From Acidobacteriota bacterium (GTDB taxonomy: Bacteria; Acidobacteriota; Terriglobia; UBA7540), in NCBI GenBank assembly GCA_021780055.1, contig JAJXZM010000197.1:1-14616 (forward strand): DNA of 14,616 bases, written 5' to 3'. The notes under the pieces were generated by a model. The model ran no database searches. It saw nothing but the letters and a program-made list of their open reading frames with translations, and had not been told where the DNA came from. This document shows positions 7,459 through 14,350 of this stretch, piece by piece. The position numbers were made by a program, and so were the translations under genes. Position 1 is the stretch's first letter. Every line of letters begins with the position of its first letter.

Positions 7459-7785
7459 TCAAATCAGCAATGAGATCTTGCACCTAGGGGGACTATCTGA
7501 CCGCCGGCGAATGGGAATGTGAGGACGAGCGCTTCTCTATGTATCCAGACAACTACCACTTTTGAGAAAACTTTTTCTACTCTTCCTGGCAGCCACCCGG
7601 CATGCAAACTCGCCGGAGGGTATCGTCCAACCTTGCGCCGCGGAAGTAGTGAAGGGGACGGGCACACTTCGGCGGGCGCTCGTTTTCACTCGGTGGTCTT
7701 TGCTTGCAATTTTGCATATGGTTGGACAACCGCCGCTCACTGACAACCAGCGATTTGGGGAAGTGCGGGAATCACGTGGAGCAGC

Positions 7786-7813
7786 AACCGGAACGACTCG
7801 ATGTGAGCCGGTT
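7786..7813. repeat. Inverted repeat AACCGG-N16-CCGGTT
   Basis: There are perfect 6-base arms at 7786-7791 and 7808-7813. The arm sequence equals the first half of the candidate element at 7444-7458. The position is about 350 bases upstream of the EPS operon promoter. AACCGG also occurs by chance inside coding regions of this window, so significance is uncertain. Confidence 0.3.
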
Positions 7814-7959
7814 CGTAATCATGCAAGAACCATGTGGGGCAATGATTGGGAGTCGGGTTGCCTCGAACCACACTCCTTTTGGGCAGCCTGGCTTTCCCAC
7901 TTCCCTGCACTGATGGCCTTCTTTTCCTATTGTGTCCCGATCTGCCCACACTGAAATTT

Positions 7960-7974
7960 GAGAGCTGCGCTCTC
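7960..7974 (-). terminator. Possible weak terminator hairpin after prsT
   Basis: A perfect 6-bp stem GAGAGC/GCTCTC with a 3-base loop starts about 40 bases after the prsT stop. No T-run follows on the minus strand (AAATTT instead), so it is at best a weak or Rho-assisted terminator. Confidence 0.25.
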
Positions 7975-8015
7975 CATTAGAACGCCACAGGCAAAATCCC
8001 GAGAGGCAACAGAGG

Positions 8016-10304
8016 CTAATTCTGTTTAGCCAGCACCTGCTTGGCGGTTGTCGCGTCATCGCCCTTCAAATTGAGGTGCAGCGCTTCCTCCAAGTATGTC
8101 CGGCCTTCACTTTTCTTACCGGTCTTAAGCAATGCCAGCCCCAAGTGATATCGATAGATTGCCGACTTGGGATCCTGCTTTACACACCCGTCAAGCAGGA
8201 ACACGGCATTCGAATACAGCCCTTTCTTGTATTGGATCCAGGCCAGCGTATCCGTGATTGAGGGCAGATTAGGCATCTGTTGCTTGGCGCTTTGCGCCAG
8301 GCCAAGCGCCACGTTGAGGTTGGTTCCCTGTTCCGCATAGACCCAGGCAAGGTTGGCAGACGCAATGGGGAAATTGGGATCGATTGCCAATGCCTGATGG
8401 TAGTAGCTCTTGGCCGTATCGAGGTCCTTCTCATTGAGGTACAGGTTCCCAATAAAGGTAATCAGCGGAACGAGCTTGGGTTGCTGGTTTAACGCTTCTT
8501 TGTACCGCGCGATTGCTTCGGAAACATTCCCCTTATCCTGATAGACTTTCCCAAGCCGGAGGTAGGCGCCCATATTCTTGGGATCCAGGTTCAAGGTCTT
8601 CTCCAGATCGGCCTGAGCCGCACCATACTGCTTCGCATCCATTTCAAGCGAGGCACGAACGACATATCCGCCTGCAACGTCGGGATATTCGGATACAAAG
8701 CTCTTAGCAAGCGAAAGGGCTTTGGCGCGCTCACCCCGCGAATTCAATGAATCCACCCACACGCTTAGGATGTCCGGGGATTTCGGATCAATCGAGGTCG
8801 CATGGGCGAACTCTTTGTCGGCCTCAGCAAAATGTTTACCCGCCGAATAGGCCTGAGCGAGCATGACGTGAACACGAGGAGTCTGCGGGTCCAGTTTTTC
8901 CGCCACATCCAGTTGCTTCATGGCATCAGCGATCTTGGCTTCCCGAAGCAGAATGGAGGCCAAAAGTATCCGCTCGGCAGGGTTATCAGGCTGGGCATTT
9001 ACGCTTCTGAACGCATACCCTTCTGCCAGTTGCAAATCACCCAGATTCAAGCTCACAATCGTCAGTCCATGTAGCGCCAGTGGCATGTCGGGCGAAAGGC
9101 CCAGGGCCCGTTCCATTTCCTGCCGGGCCTCCTGGAAATGGCCTTGTTCCTGAAGCGCCGCGCCAAGAAAATAATGGCCTTGAGGAGAATCCGGGGCGTC
9201 TTTGATCACTTGTTGCAAGATCGTTCTGGCATGCTCGGCCTTCTGCTGCGTCATAAGAATCCGCGCCTGTGCAACGCGGCCTTCCACCGACGATGGATCG
9301 CGTTTCAGAATTTCACTCGTCAAGGGCTCGGCATCTTTGACCTTGCCCATATCGAGAAGCAGCGATACCAGGTGGTACTGAATTTCGGCCTGCTTGGGGT
9401 CAAGAGACAAACCACGGTGATACTCTGCAACGGCCGCATCCGCATTTCTTTCCCCGACATAAAAATCGCCTATGGCCAGCGCCACCTCCGCTGACTCTGG
9501 TTGATGTTGTTTCAGATCGGAAATCACATTAGCGGCAGCGTCCGTTTTGCTTTCTGCAGCAAGCATGTCAGCCCATTCAAGATATAAAGCTGTGGCGGAA
9601 GGGTTTTGGGTTACTCCCTGCCTCAGCACGTCCTCCGCCTTGAGCATTTGACGTTGCAGGCGGTAAAAATTGGCTAAGTTCTTGTAAGCATCCACAGAGT
9701 GCGGTTCAACGCTTATTGCCTTCTGGAAGTTCTTTTCCGCATCGGCAGGCTTTTTCATCGTGAGTTCGGCAAGCGCCAAACTGTCATAAGCGGATGCTTT
9801 ATTCGGCAGCAACTTCACAAGGAGTTCGGACTCCGACAGAGCTTTCGAGTACTCTTTCTGGCCCAGATATGCCGTCGCAAGGATCTGGATTGCCTCAGTA
9901 TTGTCTGGCTCCTTTTGCAGAACAAACTCGGCTTCGCGTTCGGCTGAAGAGAAGTTCTTCCCCATTATGAAAATCCGCCCAAGCTCAAGCCGAACATCAA
10001 GGCGATTAGGATCCACTTCTTTTGCCTGCTGTAAGGTCTTGTAGGCACCAGCCCACGATTTCATCGCCTCGTCAACCAGGGCGAGTTGGTATAGGGCGTC
10101 CACATACTTCGGGTCGACCTGCAAAGCGTTTCGAAATTCAATTGCGGCCGCAGGGTAATCCTTCTGCGCCATGTATTCCTTGCCATGTTCCAGGTATGCT
10201 AGTTTCGCCTTCGCCGGGTCCTGGGCACAGCCAAACAACAGGCCTGTCAGGATCAACAAAACCCAGAAGATTGTCCCAGGTGTTTCTTTCCAACTTCTAT
10301 TCAT
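8016..10304 (-). CDS. prsT: PEP-CTERM system TPR-repeat lipoprotein PrsT
   Basis: The product is 762 residues. The N-terminus (FWVLLILTGLLFGC) is a lipoprotein signal with the lipobox LLFGC, giving a lipidated Cys26. From about residue 32 to the end it is continuous tetratricopeptide repeats. Typical TPR signatures recur throughout, such as YPAAAIEFRNALQVDPKYVDA, DPKNMGAYLRLGKVYQDKG and NEKDLDTAKSYYHQALAIDPN. Size and layout fit the PrsT family found beside exosortases in EPS loci, somewhat shorter than many members. It is probably a periplasm-facing scaffold anchored by lipid that supports EPS assembly or export; no enzymatic motif is seen. The ATG at 10304 has a GGGGGG ribosome site just upstream. 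It starts 35 bases after epsI stops with no obvious promoter between, so it is probably the last gene of the exosortase unit. Confidence 0.93.
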   Translation of the reverse strand: MNRSWKETPGTIFWVLLILTGLLFGCAQDPAKAKLAYLEHGKEYMAQKDYPAAAIEFRNALQVDPKYVDALYQLALVDEAMKSWAGAYKTLQQAKEVDPNRLDVRLELGRIFIMGKNFSSAEREAEFVLQKEPDNTEAIQILATAYLGQKEYSKALSESELLVKLLPNKASAYDSLALAELTMKKPADAEKNFQKAISVEPHSVDAYKNLANFYRLQRQMLKAEDVLRQGVTQNPSATALYLEWADMLAAESKTDAAANVISDLKQHQPESAEVALAIGDFYVGERNADAAVAEYHRGLSLDPKQAEIQYHLVSLLLDMGKVKDAEPLTSEILKRDPSSVEGRVAQARILMTQQKAEHARTILQQVIKDAPDSPQGHYFLGAALQEQGHFQEARQEMERALGLSPDMPLALHGLTIVSLNLGDLQLAEGYAFRSVNAQPDNPAERILLASILLREAKIADAMKQLDVAEKLDPQTPRVHVMLAQAYSAGKHFAEADKEFAHATSIDPKSPDILSVWVDSLNSRGERAKALSLAKSFVSEYPDVAGGYVVRASLEMDAKQYGAAQADLEKTLNLDPKNMGAYLRLGKVYQDKGNVSEAIARYKEALNQQPKLVPLITFIGNLYLNEKDLDTAKSYYHQALAIDPNFPIASANLAWVYAEQGTNLNVALGLAQSAKQQMPNLPSITDTLAWIQYKKGLYSNAVFLLDGCVKQDPKSAIYRYHLGLALLKTGKKSEGRTYLEEALHLNLKGDDATTAKQVLAKQN

Positions 10305-10339
10305 TGTCCCCCCTTACACACAGATGTCCGAAGGGCAGA

Positions 10340-10984
10340 TTAGTCCGGCAAGAAGCTTTTCAGTTCCGGGAAAGCATCTTTCACGAACGCCACAGCCACC
10401 CTGCGAGCCTGCGGTATACCGCTGCTTGCCGGAGCAATTACTCGAACCAGGGCTCCGTCGGTCCGGGAGCGTGTTATCGCGTCCACGATCAGCCAGCACC
10501 TCGCCCAGTACTCATTGGCGACGACCCTGCCTTGCGATTGGTACCAATAGAGAACAACCTGCCGATCGAGGCCCTTTCCAATAATGTAATCGTTAACCGT
10601 AACAGCTCTACCGGAGTTCAAATTGATCTTCAACCTGCTGGAGTTCAAGGGCGTCCAGCCTCCCCCAGGCAGGCAGTGTTTGGGAGAATGAATCGTTTCG
10701 CCAGTCCGCTGGCTCTCGTAATATCCAACATAAAAGCCAACAGAATCCCCGTGACTGTCTGTATAAACGCGGTTGACATAGTCAGTAACACCCGCGACCC
10801 GAAGGACATTGTCAGGAATGGGCATGTTTTGCCCCTGCCATATCCCCAAAGTTAAAGGGAAACCTGCCAGGACCTTGCGCAAAGGGACTCGTTCGCCATG
10901 GCTAATTCCATGAAGTGCAAGGGCCCCTACCACCAGCAAAGCCGCAGTAATCCATATCCGACTTCTGGCTGGACCATTACGCAT
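10340..10984 (-). CDS. epsI: EpsI, exosortase-associated protein
   Basis: The product is 214 residues with one N-terminal membrane segment (about 10-27) and a periplasmic domain carrying the EpsI signature HSPKHCLPGGGW (99-110, with Cys104). This is followed by a YWYQSQGRVVANEYWAR segment. EpsI occurs either fused to the exosortase C-terminus or as the neighbouring gene, and is thought to help processing or EPS maturation; its chemistry is not known. The first 8 bases overlap the exosortase 3' end (10977-10984), so translation is probably coupled. GAGG about 7 bases upstream supports the ATG at 10984. Confidence 0.92.
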   Translation of the reverse strand: MRNGPARSRIWITAALLVVGALALHGISHGERVPLRKVLAGFPLTLGIWQGQNMPIPDNVLRVAGVTDYVNRVYTDSHGDSVGFYVGYYESQRTGETIHSPKHCLPGGGWTPLNSSRLKINLNSGRAVTVNDYIIGKGLDRQVVLYWYQSQGRVVANEYWARCWLIVDAITRSRTDGALVRVIAPASSGIPQARRVAVAFVKDAFPELKSFLPD

Positions 10985-11840
10985 CCTTACGCCTCAAGAA
11001 CAGGCTAACTACTCTATGGCTCAAAACAATCAAGCCGGCGGCCACGATGAAAACCACCAAGCCCGATATTTCGTGCAGAAAACCTTGGGCCCACTCTGGC
11101 CCGAGCCAGTAAGTAGCCACACCTGTACCAAAAACCCGCAGGCTGTTACTTAAAATCGCAACAGGAACTGTCAACACCGCCAGCAGCACACGCAGCCAGT
11201 TCCGCCTTTCGGTTATATAAACGTAAGCCACTGCCAACGCCATCAATGAGATTAGGGAACGAATGCCGCTGCACGCCTCGGCAACTTCCAGGGTGTAATT
11301 CGGCAGGACCAGAATGTTTCCTTCAAGCAGTACGGGAACGTGAACCCATTGCAGGAACGTAAATGCCACCCGGGACGCCCAAAGCTGCAACGGGAAAGTT
11401 ATCTGGTTATAGATGATTTCGGGCGGTGGAATCATAAACACGAGAAAGCCCAGCGGAAACGCCATCGCACGAAGCATCTTCTTCCCGGCAAGGTACAAAA
11501 TGATTCCAGCCAGCAATGGCAGAATCGAGAACCGCGAGACGAAGAGCACGGCAGCCAACGACCCCACCAACAGCAGGCCGATCGCCCCCAAAATAACAAA
11601 GAGCCCTTTGTCTTCAGGCTGAGCAGGGATTGCCTGCCAGTCCTCGCGCGTAAGCCAGACCACATACCCCGAAAACAATGGCACCAGAAAACCATGACTG
11701 AAATCCGGATTGTCCCACCATTGCCTTACAAGTCCCGGCAGTATTGGTGAGTAGAGCAATAGAACCAGAGCACCAAGCAATGGAGCCGCCCATTGCCATA
11801 AGCGTTGAGTTCCCTCAGGAGCGTTAGCGGTGTTGTCCAT
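10977..11840 (-). CDS. Exosortase (EpsH/Xrt family membrane transpeptidase)
   Basis: The product is 287 residues, highly hydrophobic, with about eight membrane segments. The three catalytic signatures are present: Cys190 in AEACSGIRS, Arg235 in SNSLRVFGTG, and His256 in HEISG. An early DFSHGFLVP motif is also typical. Exosortases recognise the PEP motif of PEP-CTERM proteins at the outer face of the inner membrane, cleave, and attach or release the product. The gene set (EpsI, PrsT, BY kinase, ATPase, Wzz) points to the EPS-linked XrtA type, but unlike many XrtA proteins EpsI is a separate gene; subtype is left open. I chose the ATG at 11840. The longer frame from 11951 would require transcription from upstream of the sigma-54-like promoter at 11935-11950, which predicts a start near 11925. 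A GGTGGG ribosome site (11846-11851) precedes 11840. Confidence 0.94.
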   Translation of the reverse strand: MDNTANAPEGTQRLWQWAAPLLGALVLLLYSPILPGLVRQWWDNPDFSHGFLVPLFSGYVVWLTREDWQAIPAQPEDKGLFVILGAIGLLLVGSLAAVLFVSRFSILPLLAGIILYLAGKKMLRAMAFPLGFLVFMIPPPEIIYNQITFPLQLWASRVAFTFLQWVHVPVLLEGNILVLPNYTLEVAEACSGIRSLISLMALAVAYVYITERRNWLRVLLAVLTVPVAILSNSLRVFGTGVATYWLGPEWAQGFLHEISGLVVFIVAAGLIVLSHRVVSLFLRRKDA

Positions 11841-11934
11841 TAATTCCCACCCAGCCTCGTCTGTGCCTTTGCATAGCTCCGCCCTCTGGCAACGGTAGCT
11901 GCCCCATCTGGAAATGTAGTTATACGAACCCACA

Positions 11935-11950
11935 CGCAAGTTTCGGGCCA
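11935..11950 (-). promoter_or_regulatory. Sigma-54 (-24/-12) promoter of the exosortase unit
   Basis: The minus strand reads TGGCCCGAAACTTGCG. Ten of 12 specified consensus positions match, with GG-N10-GC spacing. The predicted transcription start is near 11925, giving a leader of about 85 bases before the ATG at 11840. It should drive the exosortase, epsI and prsT. It also rules against the longer exosortase reading frame that begins at 11951. Confidence 0.8.
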
Positions 11951-12022
11951 TTTACGATTCTCAAATTTCGTCGTGAGCTTAGACTTCGGAAGGCCTGTGG
12001 AAGAGCGATACTTAGGGGCCCA

Positions 12023-12045
12023 ATTCACTTAACCGGAATGTGAAT
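12023..12045. promoter_or_regulatory. Candidate enhancer/operator: ATTCAC-N11-GTGAAT containing AACCGG-N3-GTGAAT
   Basis: Perfect 6-base inverted arms (12023-12028 and 12040-12045) flank an 11-base spacer. The right part (12031-12045) repeats the element at 7444-7458. It lies roughly 75-95 bases upstream of the -24 box, which is in the usual range for enhancer-binding protein sites. The binding protein is not known; the intact EBP encoded just upstream is the natural candidate. Confidence 0.45.
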
Positions 12046-12201
12046 GCGCTGTCCCGAAAGGAGCCCACAAAATAGTATCTGTTTTCCACTTTGTCGTAAA
12101 GTTTTTCATCTTTGACCGGCCCGTTTCGTACTCGCTAATTTCTTCTGGATGCGGTCGTCAGCGGTCAGCAGAGGCGGCGACTTCGATTGACGCAACGTAT
12201 C

Positions 12202-13263
12202 TTAGGGTTGCGACTTTTTCTTTATGGTCAGCCCGGTTTGCTGCATTTTGTATAGCAGGGCCCTATAGCTGATCTTTAGAGCTTTGGCAGCTTTTTGCCG
12301 ATTCCAATGGTAGTCCACGAGGGTCTTCAAGATAACTCGCCGCTCCACTTCCTTGATTGCAGCACGGGTTATTTCCTTCAGCGGCCGGGAATCATTTTGC
12401 GGGAGCGGGAAATCCGGCGAATCACAAATCCGTCCGACCAACTCGGAAGTGACAGCCCCCTCAGACCTTAGCACAATGTATCTCTTGATCACGTTTTCCA
12501 TCTGCCGCACATTTCCGGGCCACTCGTAATTCTCCAAAAGATGTAAAACTTCAGCCGAAAGGGGTCGGGCCGGAGTGCCATTCGATGCGTTGTGCTTTTT
12601 AATGAGGTAATCCGCCAAGGCCGGGATATCTTCCCGCCTTTCCCGTAAAGGAGGGACCCGGAGGTTAATCACGTTTATGCGGTAGTACAGATCTTCGCGG
12701 AACGATCTCTCTTTGACTTCGGCGCGCAAGTCCCGGTTGGTCGCGCATATCACTCGGGCCTCAATCTGGCGGTCTTTCTGGCCGCCTATGCGGCAGAATT
12801 GGCCGTCCTGCAGCAGTTGCAGGAGCTTTGCCTGAAGTGAAGCATCAAGCTCGGAAATCTCGTCAAGAAACAATGTGCCGCGGTTTGCCAGTTCGACTCT
12901 GCCCGGCTTCGTCTGATATGCCCCCGTAAACGCACCCTTTTCGTAACCGAAGAGTTCGCTCTCCATCAGAGTGCCCGGAATCGCCGGACAATTCACCTTA
13001 ACGAAAGGTCCTTTCGCCCAGGCAGACCTTTCGTGGATGGCACGAGCCAGCACCTCTTTCCCTGCTCCGGTTTCGCCTTCGATCAGAACCGGGATGTTGG
13101 TTTCTGCCACCAATTCAAACCGCTGGCGGATACTCCCCATTGCTGCCGAGCGGCCGAACAGCACCTCCGGCGGAGGCAGTTCATCAAAGGATCCGGTGCG
13201 TTCAGCCACTGACAATAAAGAGTCAACCAATTTCCTGCTCCACTGTATATGTATTAACTGCAA
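12202..13263 (-). CDS. Sigma-54-dependent enhancer-binding protein (receiver-less, PspF/PrsR-like)
   Basis: The product is 353 residues if the TTG at 13263 is used. A short N-terminus has no receiver, PAS or GAF domain. The AAA+ domain (about 35-270) has Walker A GETGAGKE (63-70), the sigma-54-contacting GAFTGA loop (110-115) in ESELFGYEKGAFTGA, Walker B TLFLDE (130-135), CATNRDL (173-179), arginine fingers in FREDLYYR (188-195), and WPGNVRQMEN (248-257). A Fis-type HTH follows (about 309-343, WNRQKAAKALKISYRALLYK). It should therefore be a competent activator of -24/-12 promoters, and three such candidates lie in this window. PEP-CTERM regulators of the PrsR type usually carry a receiver; this one must be controlled otherwise. 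The start is uncertain: no ATG exists before residue 42, and a TTG at residue 12 has a GGAG 7 bases upstream. It is divergent from the PEP-CTERM gene. Confidence 0.93.
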   Translation of the reverse strand: MQLIHIQWSRKLVDSLLSVAERTGSFDELPPPEVLFGRSAAMGSIRQRFELVAETNIPVLIEGETGAGKEVLARAIHERSAWAKGPFVKVNCPAIPGTLMESELFGYEKGAFTGAYQTKPGRVELANRGTLFLDEISELDASLQAKLLQLLQDGQFCRIGGQKDRQIEARVICATNRDLRAEVKERSFREDLYYRINVINLRVPPLRERREDIPALADYLIKKHNASNGTPARPLSAEVLHLLENYEWPGNVRQMENVIKRYIVLRSEGAVTSELVGRICDSPDFPLPQNDSRPLKEITRAAIKEVERRVILKTLVDYHWNRQKAAKALKISYRALLYKMQQTGLTIKKKSQP

Positions 13264-13290
13264 TCCTATTCCAGAAAATGAAGTGATTCA

Positions 13291-13325
13291 ATTAACTCAC
13301 AAGTGAAGTTAATAAACCAGTTAAC
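13291..13325. promoter_or_regulatory. Palindrome and TTAAC/GTTAA cluster, candidate operator/enhancer
   Basis: ATTAACTCAC (13291-13300) pairs with GTGAAGTTAAT (13303-13313) as an almost perfect inverted repeat with one extra A. A further GTTAAC follows at 13320-13325. The three TTAA-containing half-sites are spaced about 13 bases apart. The cluster sits about 30-60 bases upstream of the regulator's TTG, fitting autoregulation. It is also about 180-210 bases upstream of the -24 box at 13505, fitting an enhancer for the PEP-CTERM gene. Confidence 0.4.
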
Positions 13326-13503
13326 GCCTTCTGATCGGCGGGGAGGCCGGCTGAGAGGAGTATGCCGGTGCCATTATCTTGCATTCTTTTTCACCGAACG
13401 CGCTGGGACTTTAGAAGTTTATAAATTGCCATCCTGTGTAACTTGAGCGCATAAGTGTATCCCTTTCTGTCAATTGGGGTTAAACAACACAAAGGCTGCG
13501 GTT

Positions 13504-13519
13504 TGGAATGTGAAATGCC
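13504..13519 (+). promoter_or_regulatory. Sigma-54-like (-24/-12) promoter of the PEP-CTERM gene
   Basis: The plus strand reads TGGAATGTGAAATGCC. GG-N10-GC spacing is exact and 8 of 12 specified consensus positions match, weaker than the other two sites. The predicted transcription start is near 13529, about 75 bases before the ATG. Sigma-54 promoters before PEP-CTERM genes are known from other exosortase systems. Confidence 0.55.
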
Positions 13520-13554
13520 CGTAGTGAAAGGTCAATCCAACAGGTGGAATGCGT

Positions 13555-13582
13555 GTGCGTTCGAGAAATCTATCGAGCATGC
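13555..13582 (+). other. 5' UTR hairpin upstream of the PEP-CTERM gene
   Basis: GTGCGTTCGA and TCGAGCATGC can pair over 10 positions, with three G-U pairs and one mismatch, around an 8-base loop. The stem ends about 20 bases before the start codon. It does not match a riboswitch I recognise. Confidence 0.3.
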
Positions 13583-13603
13583 GAAACGGGGGAGGATGGT
13601 AAG

Positions 13604-14242
13604 ATGAGAAAACTGCTTCTAAGTTTAACAGTGTTGGGACTTCTTGCGCTGGCTTTTGCCTCGCCAGCGCGCGCTGACACAGTCTCATACGACCTCAGCG
13701 CGGGAAATGCCGCGCTCAGCGGATACAGTGGTCCATACGGCAACGTGACTGTAAACCGGACGAGTTCAACTACGGCAACGATCACTTTCACGTCAAATAC
13801 CAGTGGAACCAGCGGTTACTACTATTATTTTACGGACGGCGGGTCAGCCGACGTGAACGTGAATGCAACTACCTGGACTCTTGGTACCATTACAGCATCC
13901 CCATCTGCTACATTTACTGACGGGCACTCAGGCCAGGTCGACGGCTGGGGAAGGTTCAACCAAACAACAGATGCCCCTAACTCCAGTACCGGGTACACCT
14001 CCATAACGTTCACAATAACGAACACCGGTGGAACGTGGTCGTCAGCGTCCGGCGTACTTACCCCAAACGCCGACGGTTATTCCGTCGCAGCGCATATCGG
14101 GGTGGCAACCAGCCTCGGGGGTTCATTCGCTGTCACCGGATACGCATCGACTCCTGAGCCGATGTCGCTTTTACTGCTTGGCACAGGCTTGTTGGGCCTC
14201 GGCGGTCTAGGTTTGCGGCGCAAGGGAACACACAAGGAATAG
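13604..14242 (+). CDS. PEP-CTERM sorting-domain protein (secreted, exosortase substrate)
   Basis: The product is 212 residues. A Sec signal peptide (MRKLLLSLTVLGLLALAFASPARA, cleavage probably after A24) is followed by a 155-residue domain rich in Ser, Thr, Gly and Tyr with alternating beta-strand character (for example TATITFTSN and YTSITFTITN). The C-terminal sorting tail has the motif TPEP (183-186), a hydrophobic Leu/Gly helix (about 187-204) and a basic end (RRK, 205-207). The exosortase encoded at 10977-11840 should recognise this tail. The middle domain is not one I recognise; it has no catalytic motif and may be a matrix or surface protein, with many Ser/Thr available for glycosylation. 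The ATG at 13604 has GGAGG 8 bases upstream; an in-frame ATG at 13544 would spoil the signal peptide. It is transcribed divergently from the regulator. Confidence 0.95.
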   Translation: MRKLLLSLTVLGLLALAFASPARADTVSYDLSAGNAALSGYSGPYGNVTVNRTSSTTATITFTSNTSGTSGYYYYFTDGGSADVNVNATTWTLGTITASPSATFTDGHSGQVDGWGRFNQTTDAPNSSTGYTSITFTITNTGGTWSSASGVLTPNADGYSVAAHIGVATSLGGSFAVTGYASTPEPMSLLLLGTGLLGLGGLGLRRKGTHKE

Positions 14243-14303
14243 GGCATCGCAGCGGTCCCTTCGCATACCTCGCGAACACCTGCTGGGCTGCAGTGCTCAC
14301 GCA

Positions 14304-14350
14304 CAAGGAAGTTCCGCCAGCGATGCTATCCGCCAGGCGGGACTTCTTTG
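14304..14350 (+). terminator. Long hairpin, probable terminator of the PEP-CTERM gene
   Basis: CAAGGAAGTTCCGCC (14304-14318) pairs with GGCGGGACTTCTTTG (14336-14350) as a 15-bp stem with two G-U pairs and a 17-base loop. It starts about 60 bases after the stop codon. The only T-run (TTT) is inside the stem, so intrinsic termination is plausible but not textbook. It could also be a mRNA 3'-end protecting structure. Confidence 0.5.

Larger units (their letters stand above)
7434..8015. other. Gene-free gap between prsT and the EPS operon promoter
   Basis: I see no credible gene on either strand. The longest open frame here (7562-7954, plus strand, TTG start) has no ribosome site and no recognisable composition. 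The stretch holds the candidate site at 7444-7458, an inverted repeat AACCGG-N16-CCGGTT (7786-7813) and a small hairpin near the prsT end (7960-7974). It probably acts as upstream control region for the EPS operon. Confidence 0.5.
11841..12201. other. Intergenic control region upstream of the exosortase
   Basis: No gene is seen. The region contains the leader, the sigma-54-like promoter (11935-11950) and a candidate operator (12023-12045). An imperfect 10-base tandem repeat of GCGGTC lies at about 12152-12171, near the end of the enhancer-binding protein gene. I found no convincing intrinsic terminator for that gene. Confidence 0.5.
13264..13603. other. Divergent intergenic region between the EBP and PEP-CTERM genes
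   Basis: This 340-base stretch has no credible gene. It holds a palindrome and TTAAC/GTTAA cluster (13291-13325), a -24/-12-like promoter to the right (13504-13519) and a leader hairpin (13555-13582). I could not identify a convincing sigma-70 promoter for the leftward regulator gene. Confidence 0.5.

Noticed and set aside
7587..7602. TGGCAGCCACCCGGCA, a plus-strand GG-N10-GC site
   Set aside because: The -12 half (CGGCA) is poor and no credible gene lies downstream on the plus strand.
7853..7869. tRNA T-arm-like string (GGTTCGAGGC on the minus strand)
   Set aside because: The 5-bp stem does not pair and no acceptor or anticodon arms surround it. No tRNA, rRNA or CRISPR array was found in the window.
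7562..7954. 130-codon plus-strand open frame with a signal-peptide-like start (MRKLFLLFLAA)
   Set aside because: It has a TTG start with no ribosome site; after the first dozen residues the composition is random-looking, and no PEP motif or membrane tail is present. Probably chance.
11870..11885. Second -24/-12-like site on the minus strand upstream of the exosortase
   Set aside because: Only GG, GC and a few flanking bases match; it would leave a leader of about 20 bases. The site at 11935-11950 is much better.
11841..11951. 37-residue N-terminal extension of the exosortase
   Set aside because: A strong sigma-54-like promoter lies inside it; no ribosome site is found at 11951.
13448..13463. 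Weak minus-strand GG-N10-GC site upstream of the intact EBP
   Set aside because: Both halves are poor (GGGATAC and ATGCG); not enough to call a promoter.
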